64,000 nucleotides of DNA from Rhexocercosporidium sp. MPI-PUGE-AT-0058 (Eukaryota > Ascomycota > Leotiomycetes > Helotiales). Both the position numbers and the translations under genes were made by a program. Positions within the stretch are counted from its first letter, which is position 1. Each line of letters begins with the position of its first letter. The notes beneath the pieces are model-generated. The model made no database searches and was not told the DNA's origin. It saw only the letters and a program-made list of their open reading frames with translations. Location: positions 62,001 through 126,000 of the forward strand of contig JAGTJL010000022.1 in the NCBI GenBank assembly GCA_020746875.1, given 5' to 3'. Positions 36,645 through 47,134 of the stretch are shown in pieces.

Positions 36645-38715
36645 CTAAGGCTGATCAGGGTGGAGGACAGCAAATTCAACTTCATCGCAAGGAATCACAG
36701 TGCTCGTGTAAGGGGTACCACGTTGATCCATCTGTCACATGTCAGCTATAAAAACGACACACGAGGGAACGGGAGCCACCGAATCATAATCAGGAATTAA
36801 CCAAGCAGAAGGACTGCTCTTCGAGCCAATAGTGTGGGAAGAACCTCTGAATCTATCGTAGTAAAGGTGCTTGGATGGTGGCCAGCGATCCCAACGAGCG
36901 GGAAAGTAGCCGTACCACTAAGCAATTAAGGGTCAGTAGGTACCGCGGAAGAGTATCTGCATGTGGCAAACGGAACAAGTGACTTAGATTCAGCCCAAAA
37001 GCCACTTACAGGCTTGTTATCTATCCGCTTCGGAGGGGCTTCTTCTGCAAGTTTTTGCGCTTGATTGCATGCGATGATCCATCTGGCCCAACCGCGCTTG
37101 GTAGCAAGTTCTGGATCTTTCAACACAATGACCGGGTCAAGGATTAGGCGAGTACTTCGGAATGCCTCGTCACGGAGAGTTTCCAGATGTTTCCTGTCTT
37201 TCGTTCTCTTACGGATATGATGATGGTGCTTAATAACGCCGCTGAATTCTTTCGAGTGTGGTGGTATCGTAGCGAAGTTATCAGTGTGGATGCTACCTGG
37301 CTTGGGATGGTAAATATCCATGATGTCGAGACCATATTGCTCCTCGCCAGGCATGTCGACCCTCATGATGAAGCCATTAGGACGAAAGAACTTGACATCC
37401 TCCTCAGCACATATATCAAGGATCTTCTCGATTGCATAAGCTATGCTTTTGCTGGCCAGTGGTTCTGTCAACTTGTGGCAAAATACTGCCCAATCCTCCT
37501 TGGTAATCCCGAATGGAGTCAATTCCTTTGGGTATGGGAAGCCCCCTTCCAAAGTGTTGGTATTCTTCGCCATGATCTGAATGCCTCGAGGGAAGGCTTG
37601 TGCAGGAGTTCGTTTAGGTGTGGCACCTTGGTCAGGTCTAGATGCTTTTCGCGACGCAGCACCGTCATTCGTTCGGACTACATCACACTGAGAGAGGGCG
37701 TGTTCTGGAGCCAGGCCTGAGTCCGTAGGATCCCCCTTGCCCTTCGATTTGGACTTCTTTGGCTCTATGGATTTCTTCACTTTCTCCTCACCTATAAACA
37801 ATCAAACGTTATGAAAGGGAGCAAAATGAAGAGGACCCGCTTACGCGATTTGATAAGCTTCTTCAACTTCTTTGCATCGGAAAAGGATAGCCAATGATCT
37901 GTATCATCGCAATCATCCTCACCGGGACTAGACTTTCCAGTTTTCTTGGATTTCTTATCTTTTTTCTCCTTGTCATTTTGGTTCTTTATCTTGTCCCTCT
38001 GTTGCTTCTCCTCGTCTTTCCGCTCCTTAGCTTTCAGCTTCCTCTCCTTCTTGTAATTTTCCTCTCTATCCTTCTTGGTCTTTTGAGGAACGATGTCCTC
38101 AGCAATTTTTGACATTTTCAAGTTGTCCACCATATTCTTTGCTTTCGACCTCTTCTGATCTGACGAAGCCCGCCTAGCTTCCTTCTCAGAAGTGAGAAGT
38201 TCCGTTTGGGACTTTGAAGACTTGTGGCTATCCACAGACTCCCGATGATCCGAATTGCCGCATTCCGCAGGCTCGCTAGGTTCTTGAGGATTTTTGGTCT
38301 CCGTTGACTTGTCTGGGAACATGGTGGGATAGTGATCAGTATTTGGACATGCTTCCTCTGTGTCGTTGGAATATCGGGATTTCTTGAATTTGGATGATGA
38401 TTCTAGCTTCTTCGAATCTTTCGGCTTTATGATTGACGATGATTCGTGCTCTGTATCCCGGCACGCTTCCTCATTTTCCCTCGAACTGCGGGACCTCCTC
38501 GAATTCTCCGTTTTTGCTGCCTTCAAGGTTGCTAAGGATTCATGGCTCACATCGGTCTTGCCACGATTCGACTTCCGCGGCTTGTCGGAATTCATGGCTG
38601 TCCTTGATTTCTTCGGGATATCGGATTTGGGAGGGGCAGACTCGGAAGCGGCTTGATCATGGTCAACCGAGGGGCATGTATCCTCAACAGTATCACTCTT
38701 CTTTAATTTACCCAT
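36645..38715 (-). CDS. Unknown Lys/Ser-rich protein with repeated C-x3-[D/E]-H motifs
   Basis: I do not recognise the family. The proposed exons are 38715-37845, 37791-37010, 36917-36780 and 36731-36645, all in phase 0 or compatible phase, giving about 625 aa. Exons 3 and 4 are less certain: without them the frame ends at 36926, but GTAAGT at 37009 and the Trp/Tyr-rich continuation (WYGYFPARWDRWPPSKHLYY) argue for splicing. The first 300 residues are disordered, Lys/Ser/Glu-rich and contain five copies of a C-x3-[D/E]-H motif (CPSVDH, CRDTEH, CPNTDH, CGNSDH, CDDTDH). A folded domain of about 200 residues follows, with GGFPYPKELTPFGITKEDW and FIMRVDMPGEEQYGLDIMDIY. The C-terminus PYTSTVIPCDEVEFAVLHP looks conserved in style. 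Nuclear location is possible from the basic composition, but this is speculation. Confidence 0.65.
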
Positions 38716-39191
38716 TGCTACCTCCGAGGCCCTATGGGGTTCGATAACTGGATCGTGGTGCTTGAAGAACAGTGACTTGGCTCGTCCTTGGCTTGGAGGA
38801 GGTATCTGCAGTGGATTTAAATCTCGACCGTGTTTGTCCAGGAATGGTCTGTTGTCTGTTGGTCAAGTTGGAAACGACCGGGCTCCAACCTTCATGATAT
38901 GATTCCCGTTGTTGGATAATGATGAAAAGGGTATCTGCAGTCATTAGGCCATATGGAAAAGTTGCTAGGTAGTAGGGTGATGGTAAAGGAATGAAATTGG
39001 ATGAAGGGTACTTCTTGAAGTGAACCTACTGCTCGTCGTGCTTTCCTCCGAATCCATTTACCTACTCACACGGCAACTACGCCCAAACCCAAACGAACAT
39101 AGGTAGAGAAATTCATTGGTATCTCTAAAATCTGCAATACAGATTTCCATGTCGTCCCAAACTCCAACGCTACAAATCAATTCGTTGTACA
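38716..39191. other. Intergenic, no gene seen
   Basis: About 480 bp between two minus-strand genes; presumably the promoter of the C-x3-[D/E]-H protein and the 3' UTR of the SR protein. Confidence 0.5.
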
Positions 39192-40138
39192 TTAACGTCT
39201 ACCACGTCCTCCACGACCCCGACTCCTGCTTCGGCTCCTATCCTCATAACTGCTATAGCTGCTATAACTTGGGCTTCTCCTCCTCCTACCACCGTTCCTC
39301 GCCGGGCTTAATCTTCGTCCACCGCCACCTCCGCCACCTCCGCGTCCTCTTCTTGGTGGAGAGCGAGAGCGTGAGGAAACGGACCTAGATCGAGTGCGGT
39401 GGCGTCTCGGGGATCGCGAGCGCGAGCGTGATCTTGGTCGGTATGTGTCGGTGTTTCTTTCAGTTCTGCCACCGTAGGGTGGAAGGGGTGACCGTCGTCT
39501 GGCTGGAGGAGGGGGTCGAACATTAGGAGCTGCATTGAAAGATGCGCGGGGATCGAGGTTCAAGCCGCGTCTTGCGAGAGGTGGGGAGGGAGAGAATTTG
39601 CGGCGAGGTAGAACGATGGAAACATTGATGACAGCTCCGTCGATTTGAGATTCGTGCATGTGGGCGATTGCAGCTTCAGCGTCGGTTTCGGATGTATACA
39701 GGATGTAGGCTGTTCCACGATTGGTGTTGACTAGCAAGTCAGCTTTAGAATAGGGCGGCAGATTTCTACACTTACAGGATCTGTTCATTGGCATGTCTAA
39801 ATCGCGAATTTGTCCATACTGACCAAATATTTCTCGGAGATGGGCTTCGTTGACATTCTTTGTGAGCTTCTCAATAACGACCTGAAAGTATTAGCAATGG
39901 CCACTTCTACGCAATCGAGGCTTACTTTTGTGCTTCTGACGGGGCTTGGACTTCTGCCACGGCTGACACTGCGACTTTCACTTCTGTATCTGCCATTGCG
40001 ACGTGGGCTCCTGCTCACAGATCGAGGGGTGATTGAGCGACGAGGTCTAGAGGCAGACCGGGAATTTCCTCTGCCTTTGGATACGTCGGAAAATGGTGAG
40101 CGGCTGCGTGCACGACCTCGAGGCGATTCTGAAGCCAT
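39192..40138 (-). CDS. RNPS1-like SR protein (RRM flanked by RS domains)
   Basis: This is an RNA-binding protein of the RNPS1 type, linked in other eukaryotes to splicing and the exon-junction complex. Three exons (40138-39926, 39881-39776, 39730-39192) give 285 aa. An N-terminal RS-rich segment is followed by one RRM with RNP2-like VVIEKLTKNV, EAHLREIFGQYGQIRD and RNP1-like RGTAYILY. The C-terminal half is RS/RG-rich with a glycine run and many SR dipeptides. The order RS-RRM-RS and the sequence at the start of the RRM match RNPS1 better than classical SR proteins. Confidence 0.9.
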
Positions 40139-40831
40139 GGCTGTGTTAATGTTGAAGGAGTGTCATGAGCTTGATGAGGCGCGATGGGGAACGCGAGCGC
40201 GAGGCTGTAGATTTAGTTGTTGGTCACGTGATTCACTATTTGTTTTTTGTGATGAGGCTTGCACCTCTTGCTGCTCCCACCAAGGCAGGCAAAACATTTA
40301 GAGCTTATTGCTTGATGTTCATTATAAGAAATATTCTATGCTAAGCACCTATACACATGGACAGAGCCCTGGTAACATATCCTCAAGTCTCTTTAGGAAG
40401 CGGCAAGCCAACTGAACGACGACACATTAATTTATTGAAACACGCTCACAAAATACAAGTAAAAGCTAATTTATCGATTCTCGCCGAATAATGGCCAGCT
40501 GAATGCAGCTGCACGCAGTAGTTAGTGTGCTGCGGATGTCCAAAGCAAAGGATTGTCCCAATTCATTTCCAATCGAGAACGTGGCTCCACTTCTTGCTTA
40601 AAAAGAAAGCTGGTGAGCATCTCTAAGTTTCAGACTACTTCCTTCAGCCAATGCAAAATTATGGCTGTTCTCAGCTTTCATTTATGATATTCATGTTCCC
40701 GGGTCCCGCTTAGACTCCCTAGCGCGAAAGTGACTTGGGAACGAGGAATTCTTCTTCCCCCACAACGAAAAAATTCCAGGAAAAGCCGGATTCAAGAGAG
40801 AACGGCAAAAGAATAATGTAGCATTATTGAA
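40139..40831. other. Intergenic, no gene seen
   Basis: About 690 bp between the SR protein start and the tRNA-like gene. No coding signal is seen. Confidence 0.45.
40807..40810 (-). terminator. Possible Pol III terminator of the tRNA-like gene
   Basis: There are four T residues on the minus strand about 20 nt after the discriminator base, a normal distance for a Pol III stop signal. Short T runs are common, so this is weak evidence. Confidence 0.35.
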
Positions 40832-40992
40832 TGCCCATAGACGGAATCGAACCGGCAACCTCGTCATTACTAGTGACGCGCTCTACCCTGGTTTGTATCA
40901 GTTATTGAGTTTTATTTACTAGAATTTTCGGAGCAAATTCTTTCGAATATCTTCGGTATAGAAGGGGAAAACGCACATTGAGCTATACGGGC
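40832..40992 (-). tRNA. tRNA-Thr(AGT)-like gene with an 89-nt insertion in the D-loop
   Basis: On the minus strand the sequence folds as a tRNA if 40888-40976 is removed. The acceptor stem GCCCGTA pairs with TATGGGC (one G-T wobble). The D stem is GCTC/GAGC. The anticodon stem CGTCA/TGACG encloses the loop CTAGTAA with anticodon AGT (Thr). The T loop TTCGATT is canonical and box B reads GGTTCGATTCC. The total without the insertion is 72 nt including the discriminator A. The T stem GCCGG/CCGTC has one mismatch. The anticodon loop has no intron at the usual position. The 89-nt insertion sits just before the conserved GG of the D-loop, starts with GTGCGT, ends with ACCAG and has CTGAT about a dozen bases upstream of its end. 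A TTTT tract lies about 20 nt downstream (40807-40810). It could be a functional gene with an ectopic intron or a tRNA pseudogene interrupted by an insertion. Confidence 0.7.
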
Positions 40993-42432
40993 TTGTTCTC
41001 TGTGTTTCGTGACCCGTTTCTCTTATTTTGGTATATCAATTAATAGTCAAAATCGACCTTTGTGGGCTGGGTAAGTGGGATAGCGAGATTGGTTGGGACC
41101 GGACTTCGCACCGCCACTTAGCACCCCACCAGAGACACACCAATCAGCACAAGTACTAGATACGCCACACCTGAAGTGCCACATCAGCACATCATCAGAC
41201 TACATGGAATACTACTATAAAGTTGTCTCTATCTTCTGTAGTATCTGAACATTGGATGGGCGAGAGAGTCTTAGTTAATGACCTTGCTGCAATGACTTCA
41301 AATATTAGAAGAGCCTCAGCACATGATCTCACGAGATCTATTCGCCTGAGTTGTCCGACATTGTGTGCTTGAACACTTACCCTTTGAAAACCTTGACGTT
41401 TCTAAGCTCGGCTTCCTTTTGGAGGGGTGCTCCAGACAGTTTCCTATTGGAAAGTTCTGTCGTATCAGAAATTACGGAGTGGCCACAAAATAAGCCTTAC
41501 CTAAGAAATAGGAGTTAAGGTGTTTATACGAAACTTAACACATATCATTGGTAACAAAAGGTTGTATTGTACCATTTTGGAGTTTTGTTCCGCTACTAGG
41601 GAGGTTCATTCAAGCGAGAAAAGGGGCTCGCTTATGGCGCCCCAGCAACCGAAATCACAGCAAACCGATACACAGTGACACTTAATGCAGTTAGACAAGG
41701 AGAATTCGTGCCTTGATGAACATGTGATGTGTCTTGTGTCTTGTACTTATTTCCGTGAACTCGAGTTCCCAAGCCCTAGTCGACAAATCCTGCAGGGTAT
41801 CTTAAATCATGACCCTGCATCACAGTCTCTTACAAGCGTATTGCGAAGATAACTGTGTCGTTCAAATAGCTGGGGCTCAAGGCAAAAAGATCCCAATGCT
41901 TTGCTGTTCCAGTGAATTTAGTTGCGAATGTCGAGATAGATATTGAGTTCACCCGTACCAGCATGCAGCTACCCCACCATGTGCCAGAATACCCACTGCC
42001 ATGGTTTTGGCAGCTTGACGAACGAAGAAGCTATCGGGATCATGTTGCACAAAGTAACAAATACACATTACCGGGTGTGATTGCTGCTAGCTAGTCTATA
42101 TAGTGCTGGCTTGTAGAAAGTGGGTGCGGGGCTGAGAGAAAAGAACTTCGTCAAGAAGGATGCTAATCAAAGTGCATTCGGGGACTCTAGTAATTGAAAT
42201 ACATTACATTTATGGAATGCATGCCTGGTCTGGCATAGTCTTAACTGCAGTAGGTCTCCTTACCCGAGTAAGATACACACCAAGCAATTGGTGTTTATGA
42301 TTACTAATATCTCATCGTAGGAGCATTTGACAGAACAATGACTTCCAACTACCTCCGACGGTTCTTGAGTGTTTACAGAGTGGGGGAGCCAGAGCACGAC
42401 ATGAGGAGAGATCAAGTAATCCCAGGGTAGAG
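40993..42432. other. Intergenic, no gene seen
   Basis: About 1.4 kb upstream of the tRNA-like gene, moderately AT-rich, with no coding frame that I can support. Confidence 0.45.
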
Positions 42433-42882
42433 ATGACGAAGTTGAAAGAGCTACCTCCGGTACCAGCCAAATCGGACCCTTCACATGCACCATTAAGGGA
42501 GAAGTCAAACAATCCCAAGGCCGTAGTTATAAAAACAAGAACACATCATCCACAACCGCGGTCCGCCATGCTTGACTCAAAGGATGCAGCGAAGACTCCG
42601 CCTCCAGCCGAGCACTCAAATATGAAGATTTCAGAGGGAGAGAGGTTGGGAAGCGCCAAAATAGGACATGAAGAGACACCAAGACATCCAAAGCCCACGC
42701 AAGGGATGATAACGAGCCCGCTTCCAATGCTAGCCAAGTCGAAGCCAACAAGCGCACCACCTGGGGAGTACTCCAATGATACCAAGGCCAAGATGAAAAA
42801 AAAACATGGTCACGGCATTCGGTCACATATGTGTCTAAACTCAAGCAACCCTTCAAAACTCGATTCTTTCCCGAGCACTTGA
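42433..42882 (+). CDS. Hypothetical protein of degenerate tandem repeats
   Basis: An ATG frame of 149 codons that I do not recognise. It contains about three degenerate repeats of roughly 33-45 residues with the pattern K-x-x-P-x-x-A-P-x-x-E-x-S-N-x-x-K (AKSDPSHAPLREKSNNPK, then KTPPPAEHSNMK, then AKSKPTSAPPGEYSNDTK). The product would be Lys/Pro/Ser-rich and disordered. The repeats are also visible in the DNA, which keeps the minus strand open in the same region (42546-42791), so coding potential is ambiguous. A short upstream ATG frame starting at 42338 may belong to it. It could be a remnant of a longer repeat gene. Confidence 0.3.
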   Translation: MTKLKELPPVPAKSDPSHAPLREKSNNPKAVVIKTRTHHPQPRSAMLDSKDAAKTPPPAEHSNMKISEGERLGSAKIGHEETPRHPKPTQGMITSPLPMLAKSKPTSAPPGEYSNDTKAKMKKKHGHGIRSHMCLNSSNPSKLDSFPST

Positions 42883-43656
42883 TGAGAAACCTGGAGAATA
42901 TGGCCCTGGAGACTCCGAGAGGACTCGAATGAGGAGTCGCTGGCAGCAACGAGGCTCAAAAGGTATCAAAACGTGTTCGAAGCAGAAGAAATATCTTCTC
43001 TGCCGAGGATGTACTAGCATGGCGCGGCCCCTTTCTTATTTTGAATGAGGCGAAGTTATTTACGTGGTTTGAAGCACTTTTCCTTTCACAAGATCGCTGA
43101 GACGCATGGGATGGGGCAAGCAATGAATTGAAAGCGAGTAGAGGTTTCGACAGCATCTTTTTCATTTTTAACGTTTTATTTACTCGATGGGTGGGAAAGG
43201 GTTGAGTGGAGAATGGGTATAGAATGGAAGGGATGCTTAGCGAGGCCGGCCTGGTAGTGAGGGAATCTACGGAGATGACAAGCATTGCCTCATTACAATC
43301 TCTCTCGCGCAGGGATGCATACCAAAATAGACTGTATGGATTTCAATCAATCATTTAACGTGTGTTATATTCCGCTCGCTCCGTAAATTTTCTGCTTGTA
43401 TCTTCATCGTTTTAATCCAAGCCCGTGAAATGACAGATAAACTCCCGAACCAATTAGACGTTTCACCGAGAAGCAGTGGAGGAGACCTTCACGTGGCACA
43501 AAGAGCCGCATAGTGCCAGGAAGCCTACTTAAGCACGGGAGCATCCCGCGGGTTCCAATGCTTCTCGTTGCTTGGCATGAGTTGAAGCAGGTTTTGGCAC
43601 TTGAGATCGGCAGATCGCAAACAGCATTCCAGACACCCTATCAATCAAAAAGCATA
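42883..43656. other. Intergenic, no gene seen
   Basis: About 770 bp, presumably including the promoter of the AsaB-like oxygenase. No convincing coding signal. Confidence 0.45.
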
Positions 43657-44952
43657 ATGTGGTCTTCTCGAAGCGTGAGTGGTATCGTCTTTCTCAGAAC
43701 TCATCTCGCACTAATGTTAGATTTAAGGCACAGCCCAAAATCTTCCGTCTGAGAGCAACAAGTGGTATATCTCGCCACCATTCTACAATTGCTTCCTTCC
43801 ATTACCTAGAAGATCGTCCCGAGTACAAGACATGCAAGCCTTACCACATCAATATCCCATCATGGGCTCTCCCACCAGGGCAGCAAACAAACGAGGTGTC
43901 CATCCCATTCCACGATATCCCCGTGACATCTCTCCGTGGCCGTCTCCACGACTTTACCTTGGACCACAACGGTTTCCAGGTGGTCAAGGAAGACCAGCAC
44001 GGCCCGGAGTCTTTGGTAGATTATATCTCATTGGAAGAGTATTCCGACGAGCATAAGGTCAAAGAGCTCGTAAGGCCTGCGGTGGAAAGCTTCTTGAAGA
44101 GGAATATCGAAGGAGTGGAAGATGTGATCGCCTTCTCTTCTCAGGCGAGTCATATTTAGAACCTAGTGCCTAGTTTCTGCTGATTAGGACTATTTGTCTA
44201 TCTAGATTCGCAGGCGAGACCCTCTCTTCCCAAAATTATCGAGGGGTACGGACGGTAATAGACCTCAGCCAGTGCAGGGAGTGCATGTCGGTCAGTCTCA
44301 GAACTCTGTAGAGTGTACCTCGGTGAATGCATGTCTCACATTCTATAGATTTTGCTCCGAATGGGGCCAGGGCAGAGTTGGCCGAGTTTTTGTCCACAAG
44401 AGGCTACCACGATGTCTCTCGGAGACGGTGGCAAATCATCTCGTAAGAGTTTTGAATTCCCAATGAGATCTCTGTGAGAGGAATGCGTTGAAGACTGACA
44501 TCCAAATAGAGTTTGGAGGCCCCTCTTTGGCCCTCTGAAAGATTGGCCATTGGGGCTCCTAGATTATACTTCTATTGACATTCAACGGGACTTGGTTGCG
44601 TCAGATAACATATACACTCATGTGATGCGGGAAACCTACAACGTCCTTCACAATCCGAAGCACAGATGGTATTATCTGGAAGACCAGCAGCCAGACGAGG
44701 TCTTGATCTTCAAGACATTCGACACCAATGCTACCAAAAGCCATGCCAGAGGTAGATTATCTGACCCAACAATAATTTCCAAAAGCTAACGTGGTTAAAG
44801 TATGTCCACACGCTGCGTTTTGTGACCCCGCAGCCCCAGATGATGTCCGTCCAAGAGAAAGCTTTGAGTGTCTCTCAGCTGTGCTGTTTCCCGAGGGCAG
44901 TGCCGATGGGAATACATTTGAAGAGGTAGAGTTCAATCCAAGCTCCGATTGA
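43657..44952 (+). CDS. AsaB/CmcJ-like 2-oxoglutarate-type oxygenase family protein, six exons
   Basis: The protein belongs to the fungal family often annotated as 7-alpha-cephem-methoxylase P8 chain-like, GA4 desaturase-like or AsaB. These are frequent tailoring enzymes in secondary metabolism. The proposed exons are 43657-43674, 43734-44144, 44206-44314, 44349-44442, 44510-44751 and 44801-44952, which keep the frame and give 341 aa. Family landmarks are FHYLEDRPEYKT near the N-terminus, then FTLDHNGFQVVK, then IRRRDPLFPKL right after intron 2. Next come PVQGVHVGQSQ, where the family commonly has VHVDQ, then VWRPLFGPLKDWPLGLLDY, and CPHAAFCDPAAP near the end. Intron 2 has a GC donor (CAG|GCGAGT). 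The last intron ends with AAG after a CTAAC branch site. Exon 4 is the least certain. Canonical metal ligands should be checked: the acidic residue in the VHVDQ position reads Gly here. Confidence 0.75.
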
Positions 44953-45031
44953 AGAACGCGAACTGATCTTCTGAAGCTATTACCCTCAGAAACGATATTC
45001 TGAAAGGTCCTATCACGACTAGTCAATCATC

Positions 45032-46344
45032 TCATCTCTTTCCATCTCTTTCCATCTCTTGCCTACGATCACGCATGATATTCAACATAGCTCTCAAATT
45101 GCCCATTTCCCCCGCTGGGACTTCCTTGAATCCGTGACCTGTGAGAAAATTCAAAGCGTGCTGCACAAAGAGGCTTGCATTCCCCAGATTGGCTCGGCTC
45201 CGAGGCGATTTCATTCTTCTCGGGAGAGCCATTATGATATGAGCCCCTGCGTATCCTAGTATATCTCCAACATCGATGTGCTTGTTTATCATCAGATATG
45301 ATTCGATGAACGCTTCTAGAAGATGAATGTAAACCCAGTCGTTGCTTTCGAAATAGTGGATGAGGAAGACTTCGCCGAGGAAATTTCCAATATCGAGGAA
45401 GACAGGTGCGAGCATGACGAATTCCCAATCGATGATGTAGATATGCTCCAATACTAGACCGGAAGTGAAAGATAGCAGTACATTGCCCAACCTGCATTCG
45501 GTTGTCAGCCTGTGTCACTTACTGTGATGCAGCGTATATACCAGAAATCGCCCATTGCCAAAGTCTCCAAATTGTTTCTGACCTGTGCTTCCAAAGAAGA
45601 TAACTTGGCACCCAACTCCTCTTGAAGAGTACCAGAGATGAAAACTCCAGTCTCAGCCAGACTTCTGGAGAAGTCAGTGAAGGTCTCTTTTATGGTCAAG
45701 TCCTTCGCGGAAGTGTTGGCTGCAAACGACTCAACTGTCTGCCTCGAGTTCTGCGGGTCTTTTCCCCAGAGGTGTAAGCGAGCCAAAAAAGCCCCTAGTT
45801 GTCTCCCGATGACCCTCGCGGTTTCGTATTTGTTGCTCGATTGTGGAACCTCCTCGAAGAATATCCTCGATGAGTGGGAGACCTCTTCCCAGACCTCCTC
45901 AGTTTTGTTTCGGGGAGTACCGTCTTCCATCATTATCACATGGTTCTCTTTGTCTTCGAAGTAGACTTTTGGGATCTTCACGTAGGAGATGTCGAGTGGC
46001 GAGGAAACTTCATGTTTGTAGTTTGGAGGAGTAAGTATGGCTTGCCACGGTAGCAAGGTCATTGCACGAGCTTCGAAGACCTGCCTTTCGGAATTGAAAG
46101 AGACTTGGGGTTCGTCGGCTGTGAATGGTGCTGCATATTTGAGGATCGCAGTGCGAGCTAGTATGTGGCCTGCTTTGGGTTCAAGAAAAATACGATAAGT
46201 GAAGTTTGTTGATCCAAGCTGAATACGTTGGATGTGTCGAACGGCAAATGGGGTAGAGCCGAGATATTTGGCCACTAATGGCACGGTTGTCAATTGCTCG
46301 AGAAGTTTCTTAGGGCTTGAGGAGACTCTGCTAGTCACAGACAT
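45032..46344 (-). CDS. Aminoglycoside phosphotransferase / methylthioribose kinase-like protein
   Basis: This is a small-molecule kinase of the APH fold, closest in style to methylthioribose-kinase-like fungal proteins; the substrate is unknown. Two exons (46344-45542 and 45491-45032) join in frame through a 50-nt intron to give 420 aa. The N-lobe shows LGSTNFTYRIFLE and AILKYAAP with the ATP-binding Lys. The catalytic loop reads MGDFWLGNVLL, and the DFG-equivalent is IIDWEFVMLAP followed by DIGNFLGE. In the family the catalytic loop normally starts with His (HGDxxxxN); here the codon is ATG (45555-45553), so His is replaced by Met, while Asp and Asn are kept. The gene is convergent with the oxygenase, with only 79 bp between stop codons. 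Otherwise no lesions. Confidence 0.85.
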
Positions 46345-47134
46345 CTTCGTAACAGTAGGTAGGAAGGACGTTTTTCAGTACCGTAAAAAGTGTAGAGTAA
46401 TGTTGCCTCGGATAGTGTAAAAATATAAAGGCCGCTTCATGAGGCGAATCATGGTGGTTTGAGGGTTGGATGTGAACAAACTTCTGTACAACTTCGTCAC
46501 TCCTTGATGACCACTTCACCACACGTAACAGCGAGCGCCGAAGAGCCACAATACCCCACCCTCCATTAAAGCGGCCATTTCGTAACACAAGACTAGAGAC
46601 TTGGCAAGTTGCAACTGCATGACATGATTTTGAGGGAGGCTTGGCTGTGCTCAATTGGGACGTAGAGGAAAACATCCGAATTGCCTGTGATCCACGTGTC
46701 TCGAGCTATCCAATGGGTTTGCTGGAGCTGAAAGGTTGGTCGGTACAAAGGACAAGATCAAGAAGGTGCAGATTTAGCCAGAAGACCTTGTTGGTAGGGG
46801 CCTCTAATATTTATTTGGTATTGTTAGTCAAATAGATGTGAAATATCTACCACGGAAGGTGCTGTTCCAACCCCAGCGACGAATTAACTCTTGACAGGCT
46901 GTATGAGAGACAGCCATTACACTGATGAGCAACCCAGTGACAGGCTAATTTTTATGTAGTCTGGCTTTGAGCAGCAGATCACTCGGTGAAAACGAGAGAC
47001 TCGAAATTGTTCTCATTGTCCCCAACGCTCAAAAGAGGATCTTGTTCATTGAAGGTGTCTTCTCCTCCAACTTTGGTTGGCTCCGTCAAGAAACAAGAGG
47101 TAAGAAATGCGAGAGAAAACACTCCCTGATTGGG
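46345..47134. other. Intergenic, no gene seen
   Basis: About 790 bp between the kinase start and the end of the MFS remnant. No coding signal. Confidence 0.45.

Noticed and set aside
36926..37010. Unspliced end of exon 2 of the C-x3-[D/E]-H protein as its true C-terminus
   Set aside because: A strong GTAAGT donor at 37009 and an in-frame Trp/Tyr-rich continuation make a spliced end more likely, though the unspliced form cannot be excluded.
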